Below, piece after piece: positions 30,703 to 39,140 of a stretch of 64,000 nt of DNA; positions within the stretch are counted from its first letter, which is position 1, and each line of letters starts with the position of its first letter. The position numbers were made by a program, and so were the translations under genes. Under the pieces are notes generated by a model. The model ran no database searches and had not been told where the DNA came from. It saw only the letters and a program-made list of their open reading frames with translations. The DNA is taken from the NCBI GenBank assembly GCA_021793155.1, contig JAJYTF010000004.1, positions 177,273 through 241,272 of the forward strand. The letters are read 5' to 3'. The DNA is from Pseudomonadota bacterium (lineage in GTDB: Bacteria > Pseudomonadota > Alphaproteobacteria > Rhodospirillales > Magnetospirillaceae).

Positions 30703-32210
30703 CGGCGCCTCCATCTGTGATTAACTGCCGCCCGTTGGCCCAGCGGCTGCTCCGCCTCGGCGGGCCGGCGATCATCGGCCAGCCTCCGCCATATTTCGGG
30801 CAGGACCTCGACCAGATCCTCGGCAATGAGTCCGGGGCCAAAGGTGGTGGCCGCCTCTCCATGCATCCAGGCACCGGCGCAGGCGGCATCGAACGGCGAC
30901 ATGCCTTGGGCCAGCAGGCCGCCGATGATCCCGGCCAGGACGTCGCCGGTACCGCCGGTAGCCAGCGTCGGCGGTGCCGACACCGTCACCGCCGCCCGTC
31001 CGTCGGGGGCGGCCACCACCGTGTCCGCTCCCTTGAGCAGCACCACCGCCCCGCTCTCCCCGGCCGCCCGGCGGGCGCGCGTCAGGCGATCTCCGAGCTG
31101 CGAAAACAGCCGGGAATATTCACCATCATGCGGTGTCACCACCGGCGTGCCGCCGACCCCCCACAGAGCGGCGGGATTGCCGGCAAAGCTGGTCAGCGCG
31201 TCGGCGTCGAGAACGCAGGACTTGCCCGCCGCCAGGGCGCCCAGCACGAGTCGGCGGGTATCCTCGCCCACCCCCAGGCCGGGGCCGAGCACCGCCGCAT
31301 TCCGCCGCCGATCGGCGAGCAGGTCGTCCCACGCGTCCATGTCCTGGACGATGATCCCCGGCTGGCCGGCGCGGTACACGGCAAGCGCCTCCTTCGGCGC
31401 GACGACGGTGGTCAGGCCGGCGCCCGCCCGATGTCCCGCCGATGCCGCCAGGCGCGCCGCCCCGGTCATGGTGCCGCCACCCGCCACCAGCAGATGCCCG
31501 CGCCGGTATTTGTGTCCGTCCGCCTCGGGCCAGGGCAACCGCTCGCCCCACAGCGCCGGCGTATTGATCCAGGCGCGCGGACCGATTTCGGCGAGGACCG
31601 ATTGCGGAATGCCGATGTCGCCGACCACCAGTTCACCGCACAGCAGGCGACCCGGCATCAGCACATGGCCCGGCTTCGGACGGAAAAAGGTGACGGTCAG
31701 CGCCGCCTGCGGAGCGGCGCCAAGCACCGCCCCGGTATCGCCGTCGATGCCGCTGGGCATGTCGATGGCGGCCACCTGCAACCGGCGCAAATTGATGGTT
31801 TCCACCAGTTGTCGCGCCAGGCCGTCCAAGGGTCTGGTCAGGCCGGCGCCGAACAGCGCGTCCACCACCAGCGGCGCGTCGTCCAGCAGATCGACCGAGG
31901 GCGCCAGCACGGGGCCTCGCCAGCGCCCGGCCATCAGCGCGGCGTCGCCCTTGATCTGCCCAATTCCGCCTAACAGCGCCAGACGCACCGGCCAGCCCCA
32001 CGATGACAGCAGACGGGCGACGACGAACCCGTCCCCGCCGTTATTGCCGGGACCGCAAAGAACCACCACGCGGCGCGGCGGAAACCGCCGGCGGATCGCC
32101 CGCGCCACCTGCCAGCCGGCAGCCTCCATCAACGTCCGGCCCGGCACCCCGGCCGCCATGGCGGCGGCGTCGGCGGCATACATCTCCTTGATGGAAAGCA
32201 GACAGCTCAA
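30690..32210 (-). CDS. nnr: Bifunctional NAD(P)H-hydrate epimerase / ADP-dependent dehydratase
   Basis: A 506-residue repair enzyme that returns damaged hydrated NAD(P)H to use. The N-terminal epimerase domain (YjeF_N) has GPGNNGGDGFVVAR near residue 58; the C-terminal dehydratase domain (YjeF_C) has TPHDGEYSRLF and the ATP-site motif GTGDVLAGIIGGLL. I choose a TTG start giving (M)SCLLSIKEMYAADAAAMAAG because TGGAGG lies at the right distance; the next ATG, 9 codons later, has its purine stretch too close. The reading frame is open far upstream without similarity. Confidence 0.9.
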   Translation of the reverse strand: MSCLLSIKEMYAADAAAMAAGVPGRTLMEAAGWQVARAIRRRFPPRRVVVLCGPGNNGGDGFVVARLLSSWGWPVRLALLGGIGQIKGDAALMAGRWRGPVLAPSVDLLDDAPLVVDALFGAGLTRPLDGLARQLVETINLRRLQVAAIDMPSGIDGDTGAVLGAAPQAALTVTFFRPKPGHVLMPGRLLCGELVVGDIGIPQSVLAEIGPRAWINTPALWGERLPWPEADGHKYRRGHLLVAGGGTMTGAARLAASAGHRAGAGLTTVVAPKEALAVYRAGQPGIIVQDMDAWDDLLADRRRNAAVLGPGLGVGEDTRRLVLGALAAGKSCVLDADALTSFAGNPAALWGVGGTPVVTPHDGEYSRLFSQLGDRLTRARRAAGESGAVVLLKGADTVVAAPDGRAAVTVSAPPTLATGGTGDVLAGIIGGLLAQGMSPFDAACAGAWMHGEAATTFGPGLIAEDLVEVLPEIWRRLADDRRPAEAEQPLGQRAAVNHRWRRRWRM

Positions 32211-32511
32211 GGGCAGCCTCCAGCAAAACGTCTCCGTGGCAAATTTTTCTCTCGCCGGTCTGGAGGGCCCCGCCCGGCGAGCGACTATGACCCACCGATG
32301 GTTCAGAGCTCTAGGGTAATGCCTGGCGGGCACTTGGCAACCCCCCGGCAATTTCTTGCCCGCGAGATCCGCCGAATCCGGTAACCTCGGATCATAATCC
32401 TGATTGGCCGGCTCGTTTATAAACTTCTCGTTGCAGCCGTCGGGCTGGCCGCCCGGCGCCAGCCGCGCTATATAATTCGCCTTCCCGGCTTTCTCCTGCA
32501 GAGGGCGGATT
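32211..32511. other. Divergent intergenic region containing a palindromic repeat
   Basis: A 301-bp gap between the divergent nnr and dadA genes. It holds the 31-bp repeat described separately at 32251-32281 and an AT-rich patch before dadA (CGCTATATAATTCGCC near 32467), a possible -10 region for dadA. No gene is evident. Confidence 0.5.
32251..32281. repeat. Dispersed palindromic repeat, copy 1
   Basis: A 31-bp element with 8-bp perfect arms CTCGCCGG and CCGGCGAG. It matches the inverse orientation of the element at 60635-60673 in 28 of 31 positions. Two copies in intergenic DNA 28 kb apart point to a REP-like family. Confidence 0.8.
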
Positions 32512-33783
32512 GTGAAGGTAATGGTTCTCGGCGCCGGCGTCGTCGGCGTCACAACGGCGTGGTACCTGGCCAAGGCCGGCCACGAAGTGGTGGTGGTCGA
32601 CCGCCAACCGGGTGCCGGGCTGGAAACCAGCTTCGCTAACGGCGGCCAGATCTCCCCCTGTCATGCCGAGCCTTGGGCCAACCCGTCGACCCCATTGAAG
32701 GCGCTGCGGTGGATGGGCGTCGAAGATGCGCCGCTGGTGTTCCGCTGGCGGCGGTGGGATCCGCCGCTTTGGGCGTGGAGCACCCGCTTCCTGCTCAACT
32801 GCCCGGCCGGCCGGGCGCGCGTCAATACCGACCGCACCTTGCGCGTCGCCATCTATTCCCGCGGCTGCCTGCAGGCGTTGCGGCGCGAAACAGGCATCGA
32901 GTACGACCAGAAGACCCTGGGTATCCTTCATGTCTATCGCGATCCCCATGAGTTTGGCCACGCCGTGGCGGCGGCCGACCTGATGGGCAAGTTCGGGTTG
33001 CGCCGCCAGGTCAAGACGCCCGATGAGGCCGTGGCCATCGAGCCGGCCCTGGCGGCAGTGCATTCCCAGCTTGCTGGCGCCATTTTCACTCCCGACGACG
33101 AATCGGGCGACGCCCACAAATTCACCCGAAAGCTGGCCGCCTTGTGCGCCGAACGCGGCGTCACCTTTCACTACGGCACGCGGATCCACGGCTTCGAATG
33201 GAGCGCCGGGCGGATCGGCGCCATCTCGACCGACCGCGGCCGGCTGCGCGCCGACGCCTATGTGCTGGCCCTGGGCAGTTGGAGCCCGCAGATGGCCCGG
33301 CAGGTCGGCCTGGAGTTGCCGATCTATCCGGCCAAAGGCTATTCGGCCACTCTCCCCGTCGCCGAAGGCGCCGAAGCTCCCTGCGTCAGCATCACCGACG
33401 ACGAGCACAAGATGGTCTACAGCCGGCTGGGCGACCGCCTGCGTTGCGCCGGTACCGCCGAACTGGCCGGCTGGAACGACGCGATGACCCGGATCAGGGC
33501 CGAAGCGCTGGTCGCCCACGCCAAGGCGCTGTTCCCCCGTGCCGGTGACTTCGCCGAAGCGGAATTGTGGGCTGGGCTGCGGCCGGTGACCCCCGATTCG
33601 GTGCCGATCCTGGGCCCGACGCGGATCGACAACCTGTTCCTCAACACCGGCCACGGCACCCTGGGCTGGACCATGAGCTGCGGCTCGGGCAAGGTGCTGG
33701 CCGACCTGATCTCGGGGCGGCCAGCCGATATCGACATGACCGGCCTGGGCCTGGAGCGCTTCGCCAGCCTGCGGATCGCGTGA
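32512..33783 (+). CDS. dadA: D-amino-acid dehydrogenase
   Basis: A 423-residue FAD-dependent oxidase of the DAO family that oxidatively deaminates D-amino acids (typically D-alanine) and passes electrons to the quinone pool. The N-terminal dinucleotide fold MVLGAGVVGVTTAWYLAKAG ends in the acidic residue of VVVVDRQ. The DadA-type segments SFANGGQISPCHAEPWA and LWAGLRPVTPDSVPILG and the C-terminal GHGTLGWTMSCGSG are clear. The start is a GTG after GAGGGCGG. No alanine racemase is adjacent. Confidence 0.92.
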   Translation: MKVMVLGAGVVGVTTAWYLAKAGHEVVVVDRQPGAGLETSFANGGQISPCHAEPWANPSTPLKALRWMGVEDAPLVFRWRRWDPPLWAWSTRFLLNCPAGRARVNTDRTLRVAIYSRGCLQALRRETGIEYDQKTLGILHVYRDPHEFGHAVAAADLMGKFGLRRQVKTPDEAVAIEPALAAVHSQLAGAIFTPDDESGDAHKFTRKLAALCAERGVTFHYGTRIHGFEWSAGRIGAISTDRGRLRADAYVLALGSWSPQMARQVGLELPIYPAKGYSATLPVAEGAEAPCVSITDDEHKMVYSRLGDRLRCAGTAELAGWNDAMTRIRAEALVAHAKALFPRAGDFAEAELWAGLRPVTPDSVPILGPTRIDNLFLNTGHGTLGWTMSCGSGKVLADLISGRPADIDMTGLGLERFASLRIA

Positions 33784-33796
33784 GAAAAAAGAAGTT

Positions 33797-33898
33797 CACC
33801 CCAGAGACACAGACAGCACAGAGGAAAATAAGAGTCGATATTTTCGCCGCCGTTGTGCGGTAATTTTTCTTCTCGGCGATCTCTGTGTCTCTGCGGTG
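33797..33898. repeat. Inverted repeat of a GCAGAGACACAGA-type element
   Basis: CACCCCAGAGACACAGA (33797-33813) and TCTGTGTCTCTGCGGTG (33882-33898) are complementary in 16 of 17 positions, about 68 bases apart, between two convergent genes. The CACCgCAGAGACACAGAG phrase is a common intergenic repeat in many bacteria, which I recall from general experience rather than a search. Confidence 0.65.
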
Positions 33899-33908
33899 AT
33901 TCCTCGCT

Positions 33909-34223
33909 TCACCCCCGTAGCTCCCGCCGGTGCCGATCGACCAGCAGCCGGCGGCTGCGGTCGGTGGCCCAGCGGGCCAGCGCGGAGCGGACGAGGAGGT
34001 ACCCCGCCAGCGCCAGGCAGACTGATCCGGGGTTGAGAGCGAGAAGCGCGGCGAGAAGCCGCTCGGCCGGGTCCCAGGCGACCCTTGGCTCGGCCCCCAG
34101 CAGATCGATGCAGATTGAGCGGAAGGACACGTCCACGACGATGCCGTCGACGCGCTGCCACCAGGCCGACGCGCCCCATTGGGCCAAGCCAACGATCGTC
34201 AGGGGGGCTACCGCCCAGCGCAT
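33909..34223 (-). CDS. Small membrane protein of unknown function
   Basis: A 104-residue protein with two hydrophobic segments (MRWAVAPLTIVGLAQWGAS and LLALNPGSVCLALAGYLLV), an intervening region with several acidic residues, and a strongly basic C-terminus (ATDRSRRLLVDRHRRELRG). The start is set by GAGGTTCAC before the ATG. I do not recognise the family. It is convergent with dadA and divergent from the ParA gene. Confidence 0.65.
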   Translation of the reverse strand: MRWAVAPLTIVGLAQWGASAWWQRVDGIVVDVSFRSICIDLLGAEPRVAWDPAERLLAALLALNPGSVCLALAGYLLVRSALARWATDRSRRLLVDRHRRELRG

Positions 34224-34422
34224 GGTGAACCTCGATATCCCATCTATTGGAATTATAAAGTTTCGCCTCATGCCGTTAATGTGACCCGAATCACAGGGAC
34301 GCCGGGTGGGCTCATCGCGACTTTGACCATCAAGCGATGTCCAAAAGCGCCCTATGCCTTGAAAATTACCTCGGAAGGGTTCAGCCTTGGCGCGCGACGA
34401 GGGACGAAAGGCGGGGGGAACC

Positions 34423-35079
34423 ATGACGGCCAAGGCGGTGGCGATCGCGCAGCAGAAGGGCGGCGCCGGCAAGACCACGATCGCCATTCAGCTGGGGGTG
34501 ACCTGGGCGCGGCAGGGCCAGCGCGTCGCCTTGCTGGACATTGACCCGCAAGGCTCGCTGGCCGCATGGTACGACTTGCGCCGCAAGGCGGTCGAGGATG
34601 GACGGCTGGTCGCGCACGAGGTGCAGGGCTGGAAGCTGGCCACCGAGATCGACCGGTTGAAGAGCAATTTCGACGTGCTGATCATCGATACCCCGCCCCA
34701 TGCCGAAACCGACGCCCGCGTGGCCATTCGTGCGGCCTCGCTGATTCTGGTGCCGGTGCAGCCGAGCCCGATGGATCTTTGGGCGACCACCCCGACGCTT
34801 ACCTTGGCCAAACGGGAAAAGAGCAGCAGCCTGCTGGTACTGAACCGCTTGCCATCGCGCGGCAGGCTGGTGGATGTCATCCGCAGCCGCATCGCCGAAG
34901 AGCAATTGCCGCTGGCCAAGACCGCGCTCGGCAACCGCAGCGCCTTCGCCGCCAGCATGATGGAGGGCAAGGGCGTGGTCGAAACCCAGCCCAAGGGCAC
35001 GGCCGCCGTGGAGATCCGGGCTCTGGCCGAGGAGGTCGGCGCGGTGATCGGCTTGGCGGCGCGACGGGCTGCCGAATGA
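34423..35079 (+). CDS. ParA-family ATPase
   Basis: A 218-residue Walker-type ATPase. The deviant Walker A motif KGGAGKTT is at residues 12-19, with LLDIDPQGSLAAW and VLIIDTPPHAETD following. It lacks an N-terminal helix-turn-helix and has no ParB or parS-like neighbour, so it belongs to the orphan MinD/ParA group that positions plasmids, protein clusters or other cargo. The start follows a GGGGGGAACC site. The stop overlaps the start of the next gene (ATGA). Confidence 0.88.
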   Translation: MTAKAVAIAQQKGGAGKTTIAIQLGVTWARQGQRVALLDIDPQGSLAAWYDLRRKAVEDGRLVAHEVQGWKLATEIDRLKSNFDVLIIDTPPHAETDARVAIRAASLILVPVQPSPMDLWATTPTLTLAKREKSSSLLVLNRLPSRGRLVDVIRSRIAEEQLPLAKTALGNRSAFAASMMEGKGVVETQPKGTAAVEIRALAEEVGAVIGLAARRAAE

Positions 35080-35537
35080 TTCCTCTGGTTCTGGCTCTCC
35101 ATACCATCGCCGCGGTGGTATGGGTCGGCGGCATGTTCTTCGCACTCGTGATCCTGCGCCCCGCCCTCGCCTCGCTACCGGGGTCCTCGGCGCTGGCATT
35201 GTGGAAGGAAGTCTTCGGGCGATTTTTTGCCTGGGTGTGGGCCGCGGTAGTGGTGCTTCTGGTCTCGGGCTACGGGGTGGTCTTCTACGGCTATGAGGGC
35301 TTCGCCGAAGTTGGGATGCATATCCGCATCATGCAGATCACCGGCCTGATCATGGTCGGGCTGTTCGTGCTCATGTGGGCGCTGCCATGGCAGCAGTTCC
35401 GCCATGCGGTCGATACCGGCAAATCGGCCGAGGCGGTCAGAGCCCTGAGATGGATCCGGCTGGTGGTGTCGCTCAACCTGCCGCTGGGCCTGTTCACTGC
35501 GGCCATCGGCGCCACGGGCGGCTTCTGGACCTACTGA
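35076..35537 (+). CDS. CopD-like four-helix membrane protein
   Basis: A 153-residue integral membrane protein with four hydrophobic helices, N-terminal MIPLVLALHTIAAVVWVGGMF. The His and Trp spacing (LHTIAAVVWVGG) is typical of the CopD/DUF2269-type membrane families that bind copper or haem. It overlaps the ParA gene by 4 bp, so the two are translationally coupled, and its 3' end overlaps the convergent response regulator by 7 bp. Function not known. Confidence 0.82.
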   Translation: MIPLVLALHTIAAVVWVGGMFFALVILRPALASLPGSSALALWKEVFGRFFAWVWAAVVVLLVSGYGVVFYGYEGFAEVGMHIRIMQITGLIMVGLFVLMWALPWQQFRHAVDTGKSAEAVRALRWIRLVVSLNLPLGLFTAAIGATGGFWTY

Positions 35538-35968
35538 GGGGTCACAACCACCCGGCTCCGATCCCGCTCATCGAGAGTCTGCGCGCGACTGGCAGCGCGG
35601 CGAATCCGCATCAACAGCGCTTTCGCCGTGAACGGCTTGACCAGGAATTCGTTGGCCCCAGCCCGCTTGGCCTGGTCGAGACGCCACAGTTCGCCATAGC
35701 CGGTCATAATGACGATGGGCAGGCGGCGCGCCGGGGTGTCGACGGTTTCGCGGATCCTTCGGGTGAAGGCGATGCCGTCAGTCCCCTCCATCACATAATC
35801 GACCAGCAGGAGATCGGGGCGCCAGGCGCCCAACATGGTAAGCGCCTCGTCCGCGCTGGCCACGCTACGCAATTGAGTCACGCCGACGCCGCCAAGGATC
35901 AGTTCGACCAGCCGCCGGATGTTCGCATCGTCGTCGACGACAAGGATGCGCAGGTCTTCGAGCGTCAT
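35531..35968 (-). CDS. Single-domain response regulator
   Basis: A 145-residue CheY-like receiver with no output domain. The acidic pair VVDDD is at residues 10-14, the phospho-acceptor Asp57 in LLLVDYVMEG, Thr89 in VIMTGYG and Lys111 in LVKPF; all key residues are present. A 20-residue basic tail follows. No kinase is adjacent, so its partner is elsewhere. The ribosome site before the chosen ATG is weak. Confidence 0.9.
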   Translation of the reverse strand: MTLEDLRILVVDDDANIRRLVELILGGVGVTQLRSVASADEALTMLGAWRPDLLLVDYVMEGTDGIAFTRRIRETVDTPARRLPIVIMTGYGELWRLDQAKRAGANEFLVKPFTAKALLMRIRRAASRAQTLDERDRSRVVVTPQ

Positions 35969-36234
35969 GATGGGGCCACGTTCGTGTCCAGGCCGCACTT
36001 TCGTTACCGGCTTATACCATTTCGGACGCCCCCTCCACAATGAGGGCAGTCCCATCGAAACCGATCGGTCACATTTGGGAAGGGTCTTGGCGAGAATTCC
36101 CGCGAAAGCCAAGCCCCGCGGAAGCGGGGCGCCTGGCGCTCGCGGAGTCGATGTCAGAACAGGGTATGCCGCGCCTTGTCAGTGCGGCGGCCCCGAGATA
36201 GAACGGGCCGGTATGCCGCAGCAGGAGCCGCTCG

Positions 36235-36834
36235 ATGCCTGACGACGTGGACGTTATCGAAAAAACCACACCCTTTAGCGGCTATTTCCGCATCGACCGC
36301 TATGTGCTGCGCCATCGCCGCCATGACGGCGGTTGGACCGAGCCGATGAGCCGCGAGATATTCGAACGCGGCCACGCCGTCGGCGTCCTGCTTTACGACC
36401 CCGAGCGCGACGAGGTCGGACTGATCGAACAGTTTCGTGCCGGCGCTCTGGCAGCCGGCTGGCATCCCTGGCTGATCGAGGTGGTCGCCGGGATCATCGA
36501 TGGCGGCGAGACTCCGGAAGCCGTCGCTGCCCGCGAAGCACAGGAGGAGGCGGGGGTCGAAATCGGGGAGTTGGTGCCCATCTGCAACTATCTGGTGACC
36601 CCCGGCGGCAGCACCGAGTCCATGCGCCTTTACTGCGCCCGCGTCGATGCCCGCCAATTGTCCGGCATCCATGGCTTGCCGGAAGAGGGAGAAGACATCC
36701 GGGTGTTCGCGGCACCGGCCGACGAAGCCATCGGCTGGGTCGCGTCCGGCCGGGTGGCCAACTCCATGACGGTGATCGCCCTTCAGTGGCTGGCCCTCAA
36801 TCGCGCCACCTTGCGCGCCCGCTGGACAGCTTGA
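36235..36834 (+). CDS. Nudix hydrolase, ADP-ribose pyrophosphatase type
   Basis: A 199-residue hydrolase of nucleoside-diphosphate-linked compounds, closest in layout to NudF/ADP-ribose pyrophosphatase. The complete Nudix box (Gx5Ex7REUxEExGU) is at residues 86-108. The following VTPGGSTESMRLYCA is characteristic of the NudF group. The start is preceded by AGGAGCCGCTCG. A GNRA-loop hairpin (GCCCCGC-GGAA-GCGGGGC, 36113-36130) lies about 100 bp upstream. Confidence 0.92.
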   Translation: MPDDVDVIEKTTPFSGYFRIDRYVLRHRRHDGGWTEPMSREIFERGHAVGVLLYDPERDEVGLIEQFRAGALAAGWHPWLIEVVAGIIDGGETPEAVAAREAQEEAGVEIGELVPICNYLVTPGGSTESMRLYCARVDARQLSGIHGLPEEGEDIRVFAAPADEAIGWVASGRVANSMTVIALQWLALNRATLRARWTA

Positions 36835-36886
36835 TCGCGATTTCATCGGCCATTAGTCTGAAACGGATTCGAAATCTGGAGCAGCC

Positions 36887-37891
36887 ATGCCGGACATCCG
36901 CGACGGCTTTATCGAGAGTATTGGTTCCACCCCTCTGATCCGCTTGAAAAGGGCGTCCGAAATGACCGGATGCACCATCCTCGGCAAGGCGGAGTTCCTC
37001 AATCCCGGCGGATCCGTCAAGGATCGGGCGGCGCTGGCGATCATCGAGGATGCCGAACAACGAGGGGCTCTGAGGCCCGGGGGCGTCATCGTCGAAGGCA
37101 CGGCGGGCAATACCGGGATCGGCTTGACCCTGGTGGGCAACGCCCGCGGTTATCGCACCGTGATCGTCATGCCCGAGACGCAAAGCCAGGAAAAAAAGGA
37201 TATGCTCCGGCTGTGCGGCGCCGATCTGCGGCTGGTGCCGGCGGTACCCTATGTCAATCCCGGAAACTATGTTCGCTATTCCGAAACCCTGGCCAAGGAA
37301 CTGGCCGGCTCCGAACCCAATGGGGTCCTGTGGGCCAACCAGTTCGACAATCAGGCCAACCGGCTCGGCCATTACCGCACCACCGGCCAGGAGATCTGGC
37401 AGCAAACGAAGGGCAAGGTGGACGCCTTCACCTGCGCCGTCGGCACCGGCGGCACCCTTGCCGGCGTCGGCATGGCGTTGAAGGAACGCAATCCTGACGT
37501 GAAAATATTCCTGTCAGATCCGATGGGTTCGGCCCTGTTCAATTGGTATGACCATGGCGAACTGAAAGCCGAAGGCAGTTCCATCACCGAGGGAATCGGC
37601 CAGGGCCGGATCACCCGCAACCTCGAGGGAGCCCCCATCGACGGGCAGGTGCGGGTGACCGACGAGGAAGCCTTGCCGATGATATTCCACATGCTGGCCC
37701 ATGAGGGGCTGTGCCTGGGTGGCTCGTCGGGAATCAACATCATGGGGGCGGTCAAGGTGGCCCAGCACCTGGGGCCGGGCCACATCGTGGTGACCGTGCT
37801 GGCGGACTACGGCACGCGGTATCAGAGCAAGCTTTTCAATCCCGCCTTCCTGCGCGAGCGCAACCTGCCGGTGCCGGATTGGCTCGCTTGA
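36887..37891 (+). CDS. Cysteine synthase family protein (O-acetylserine sulfhydrylase type)
   Basis: A 334-residue PLP enzyme of the cysteine synthase/cystathionine beta-synthase family. The PLP lysine is Lys45 in NPGGSVKDR, the phosphate loop is GTGGTLAGVG near residues 188-197, and EGTAGNTGIGL near residue 69 matches the substrate loop TSGNTG variant. Slightly longer than CysK, with a C-terminal extension (NPAFLRERNLPVPDWLA). Gene symbol left open because cysK and close paralogues look alike. It is followed 32 bp later by a sulfurtransferase gene. Confidence 0.88.
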   Translation: MPDIRDGFIESIGSTPLIRLKRASEMTGCTILGKAEFLNPGGSVKDRAALAIIEDAEQRGALRPGGVIVEGTAGNTGIGLTLVGNARGYRTVIVMPETQSQEKKDMLRLCGADLRLVPAVPYVNPGNYVRYSETLAKELAGSEPNGVLWANQFDNQANRLGHYRTTGQEIWQQTKGKVDAFTCAVGTGGTLAGVGMALKERNPDVKIFLSDPMGSALFNWYDHGELKAEGSSITEGIGQGRITRNLEGAPIDGQVRVTDEEALPMIFHMLAHEGLCLGGSSGINIMGAVKVAQHLGPGHIVVTVLADYGTRYQSKLFNPAFLRERNLPVPDWLA

Positions 37892-37923
37892 GAACGATAT
37901 TCCAATGAGGGGGACAAGATAGA

Positions 37924-38781
37924 ATGCCCTACGTCAATCCGGACGCCATTGTCAGCACCGCATGGCTGGCGGAACATCAGAAAGCCCCCGACGTGCGTGT
38001 CGTTGATGCCAGTTGGTACCACCCGGCGACCGGCCGCGACGCACGACTGGAATACGAGCGCCAGCACATTCCGGGCGCGGTGTTTTTCGATATCGACGAG
38101 ATCGCCAACTCCGAGACCACCCTGCCCCACATGTTGCCCGACGCGGCCAAATTCGCCAGCAAGGTCCGCAAACTGGGCCTGGGCAACGGCAATCGCATCA
38201 TCGTCTACGACTATTCCGGCGGAGCGGCGGCGGCGGCCCGTGTGTGGTGGATGTTCCGGGTGTTCGGCCACAACGACATCGCCGTGCTGGACGGCGGCAT
38301 GACCAAATGGCTGCGCGAAGGCCGGCCGACCGAGGATCTGCCGCCAATGCCCCGCGAACGCCATTTCATGCCGCGGGTGAACCAGCTGCTGGTGCGCAGC
38401 AAAGAGCAGATGAAGGCCAACATCACCAGCCGTCGCGACCAGACGGTCGACGCGAGATCGGCCGGCCGTTTCTCCGGCCAGGACAAGGAACCTTGGCCGC
38501 ACCGCAAGGTCGGCCATATCCCAGGCAGCCTCAACCTCCCCTGGAGCGAAGTGATCGATCCGCAGGAAAAGACCTTTCTGCCCGCCGAGGCTTTGGCCCA
38601 GCGCTTCGCCAAAGCCGGCATCGACCTCGACAGGCCGGTGGCGGCGAGCTGCGGCTCCGGGGTCACCGCCTGCTTGCTGGCTCTCGCGCTGTATCTTCTG
38701 GGCCATGACGAAGCGGCGATCTATGACGGTTCCTGGGCCGAATGGGGACTGGCCGACGATACCGTTGCTGTCGTCGATTAA
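37924..38781 (+). CDS. sseA: 3-mercaptopyruvate sulfurtransferase
   Basis: A 285-residue tandem rhodanese-domain enzyme. The active-site loop is CGSGVTAC with Cys243; the CGSGVT signature is that of mercaptopyruvate rather than thiosulfate sulfurtransferases. The N-terminal rhodanese domain lacks a cysteine at the equivalent place, as expected. Together with the cysteine synthase upstream and the cystathionine beta-lyase downstream it suggests a local sulfur amino acid module. Confidence 0.92.
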   Translation: MPYVNPDAIVSTAWLAEHQKAPDVRVVDASWYHPATGRDARLEYERQHIPGAVFFDIDEIANSETTLPHMLPDAAKFASKVRKLGLGNGNRIIVYDYSGGAAAAARVWWMFRVFGHNDIAVLDGGMTKWLREGRPTEDLPPMPRERHFMPRVNQLLVRSKEQMKANITSRRDQTVDARSAGRFSGQDKEPWPHRKVGHIPGSLNLPWSEVIDPQEKTFLPAEALAQRFAKAGIDLDRPVAASCGSGVTACLLALALYLLGHDEAAIYDGSWAEWGLADDTVAVVD

Positions 38782-38879
38782 TTAGCCGGCGCTACCCTTC
38801 CGCGCGGCAGCAGACGGTTGATGGTGATGCGGCCGCGCACCACCTGAAGGCCTAAGACAATCGCATGAGGAGGGCTCAG

Positions 38880-39059
38880 ATGGTGGCAAATCGGCTGCCC
38901 GTCGTCCGTCGGGGTTCGGCCGCCGCGACATTGGCGATCGTCGTGGCGATGACCGCGATGAGCGCGCTATTGGCCGGGTGCAATACCACTCAGGGATTCG
39001 GCGAGGACGTGCAATCGGCCGGCCGCGGCATCCAGAACTCTGCCGAAAAGAACAAGTAG
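38880..39059 (+). CDS. Entericidin-like small lipoprotein
   Basis: A 59-residue lipoprotein. The signal region LAIVVAMTAMSALLAGC contains a lipobox LLAGC, and the mature part NTTQGFGEDVQSAGRGIQNSAEK matches the entericidin A/B family. The ATG giving MVANRLPVV follows AGGAGGGCTCAG; an ATG 5 codons upstream overlaps that site. In enterobacteria entericidins form a lysis antidote/toxin pair, but in alphaproteobacteria single copies are common and of unknown role. Confidence 0.85.
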   Translation: MVANRLPVVRRGSAAATLAIVVAMTAMSALLAGCNTTQGFGEDVQSAGRGIQNSAEKNK

Positions 39060-39140
39060 CATCAGGATCCGCCGCTCTTGGCAGGTGAGAGGCGCCGGTG
39101 CGAAGATGCCGGCTCCGCGTTTTACACCTGCCGGGGCAGC

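Noticed and set aside
36113..36130. GCCCCGC-GGAA-GCGGGGC hairpin upstream of the Nudix gene considered as terminator
   Set aside because: No T-run on either strand, and the upstream gene is divergent, so nothing needs to end there. Its role is open.
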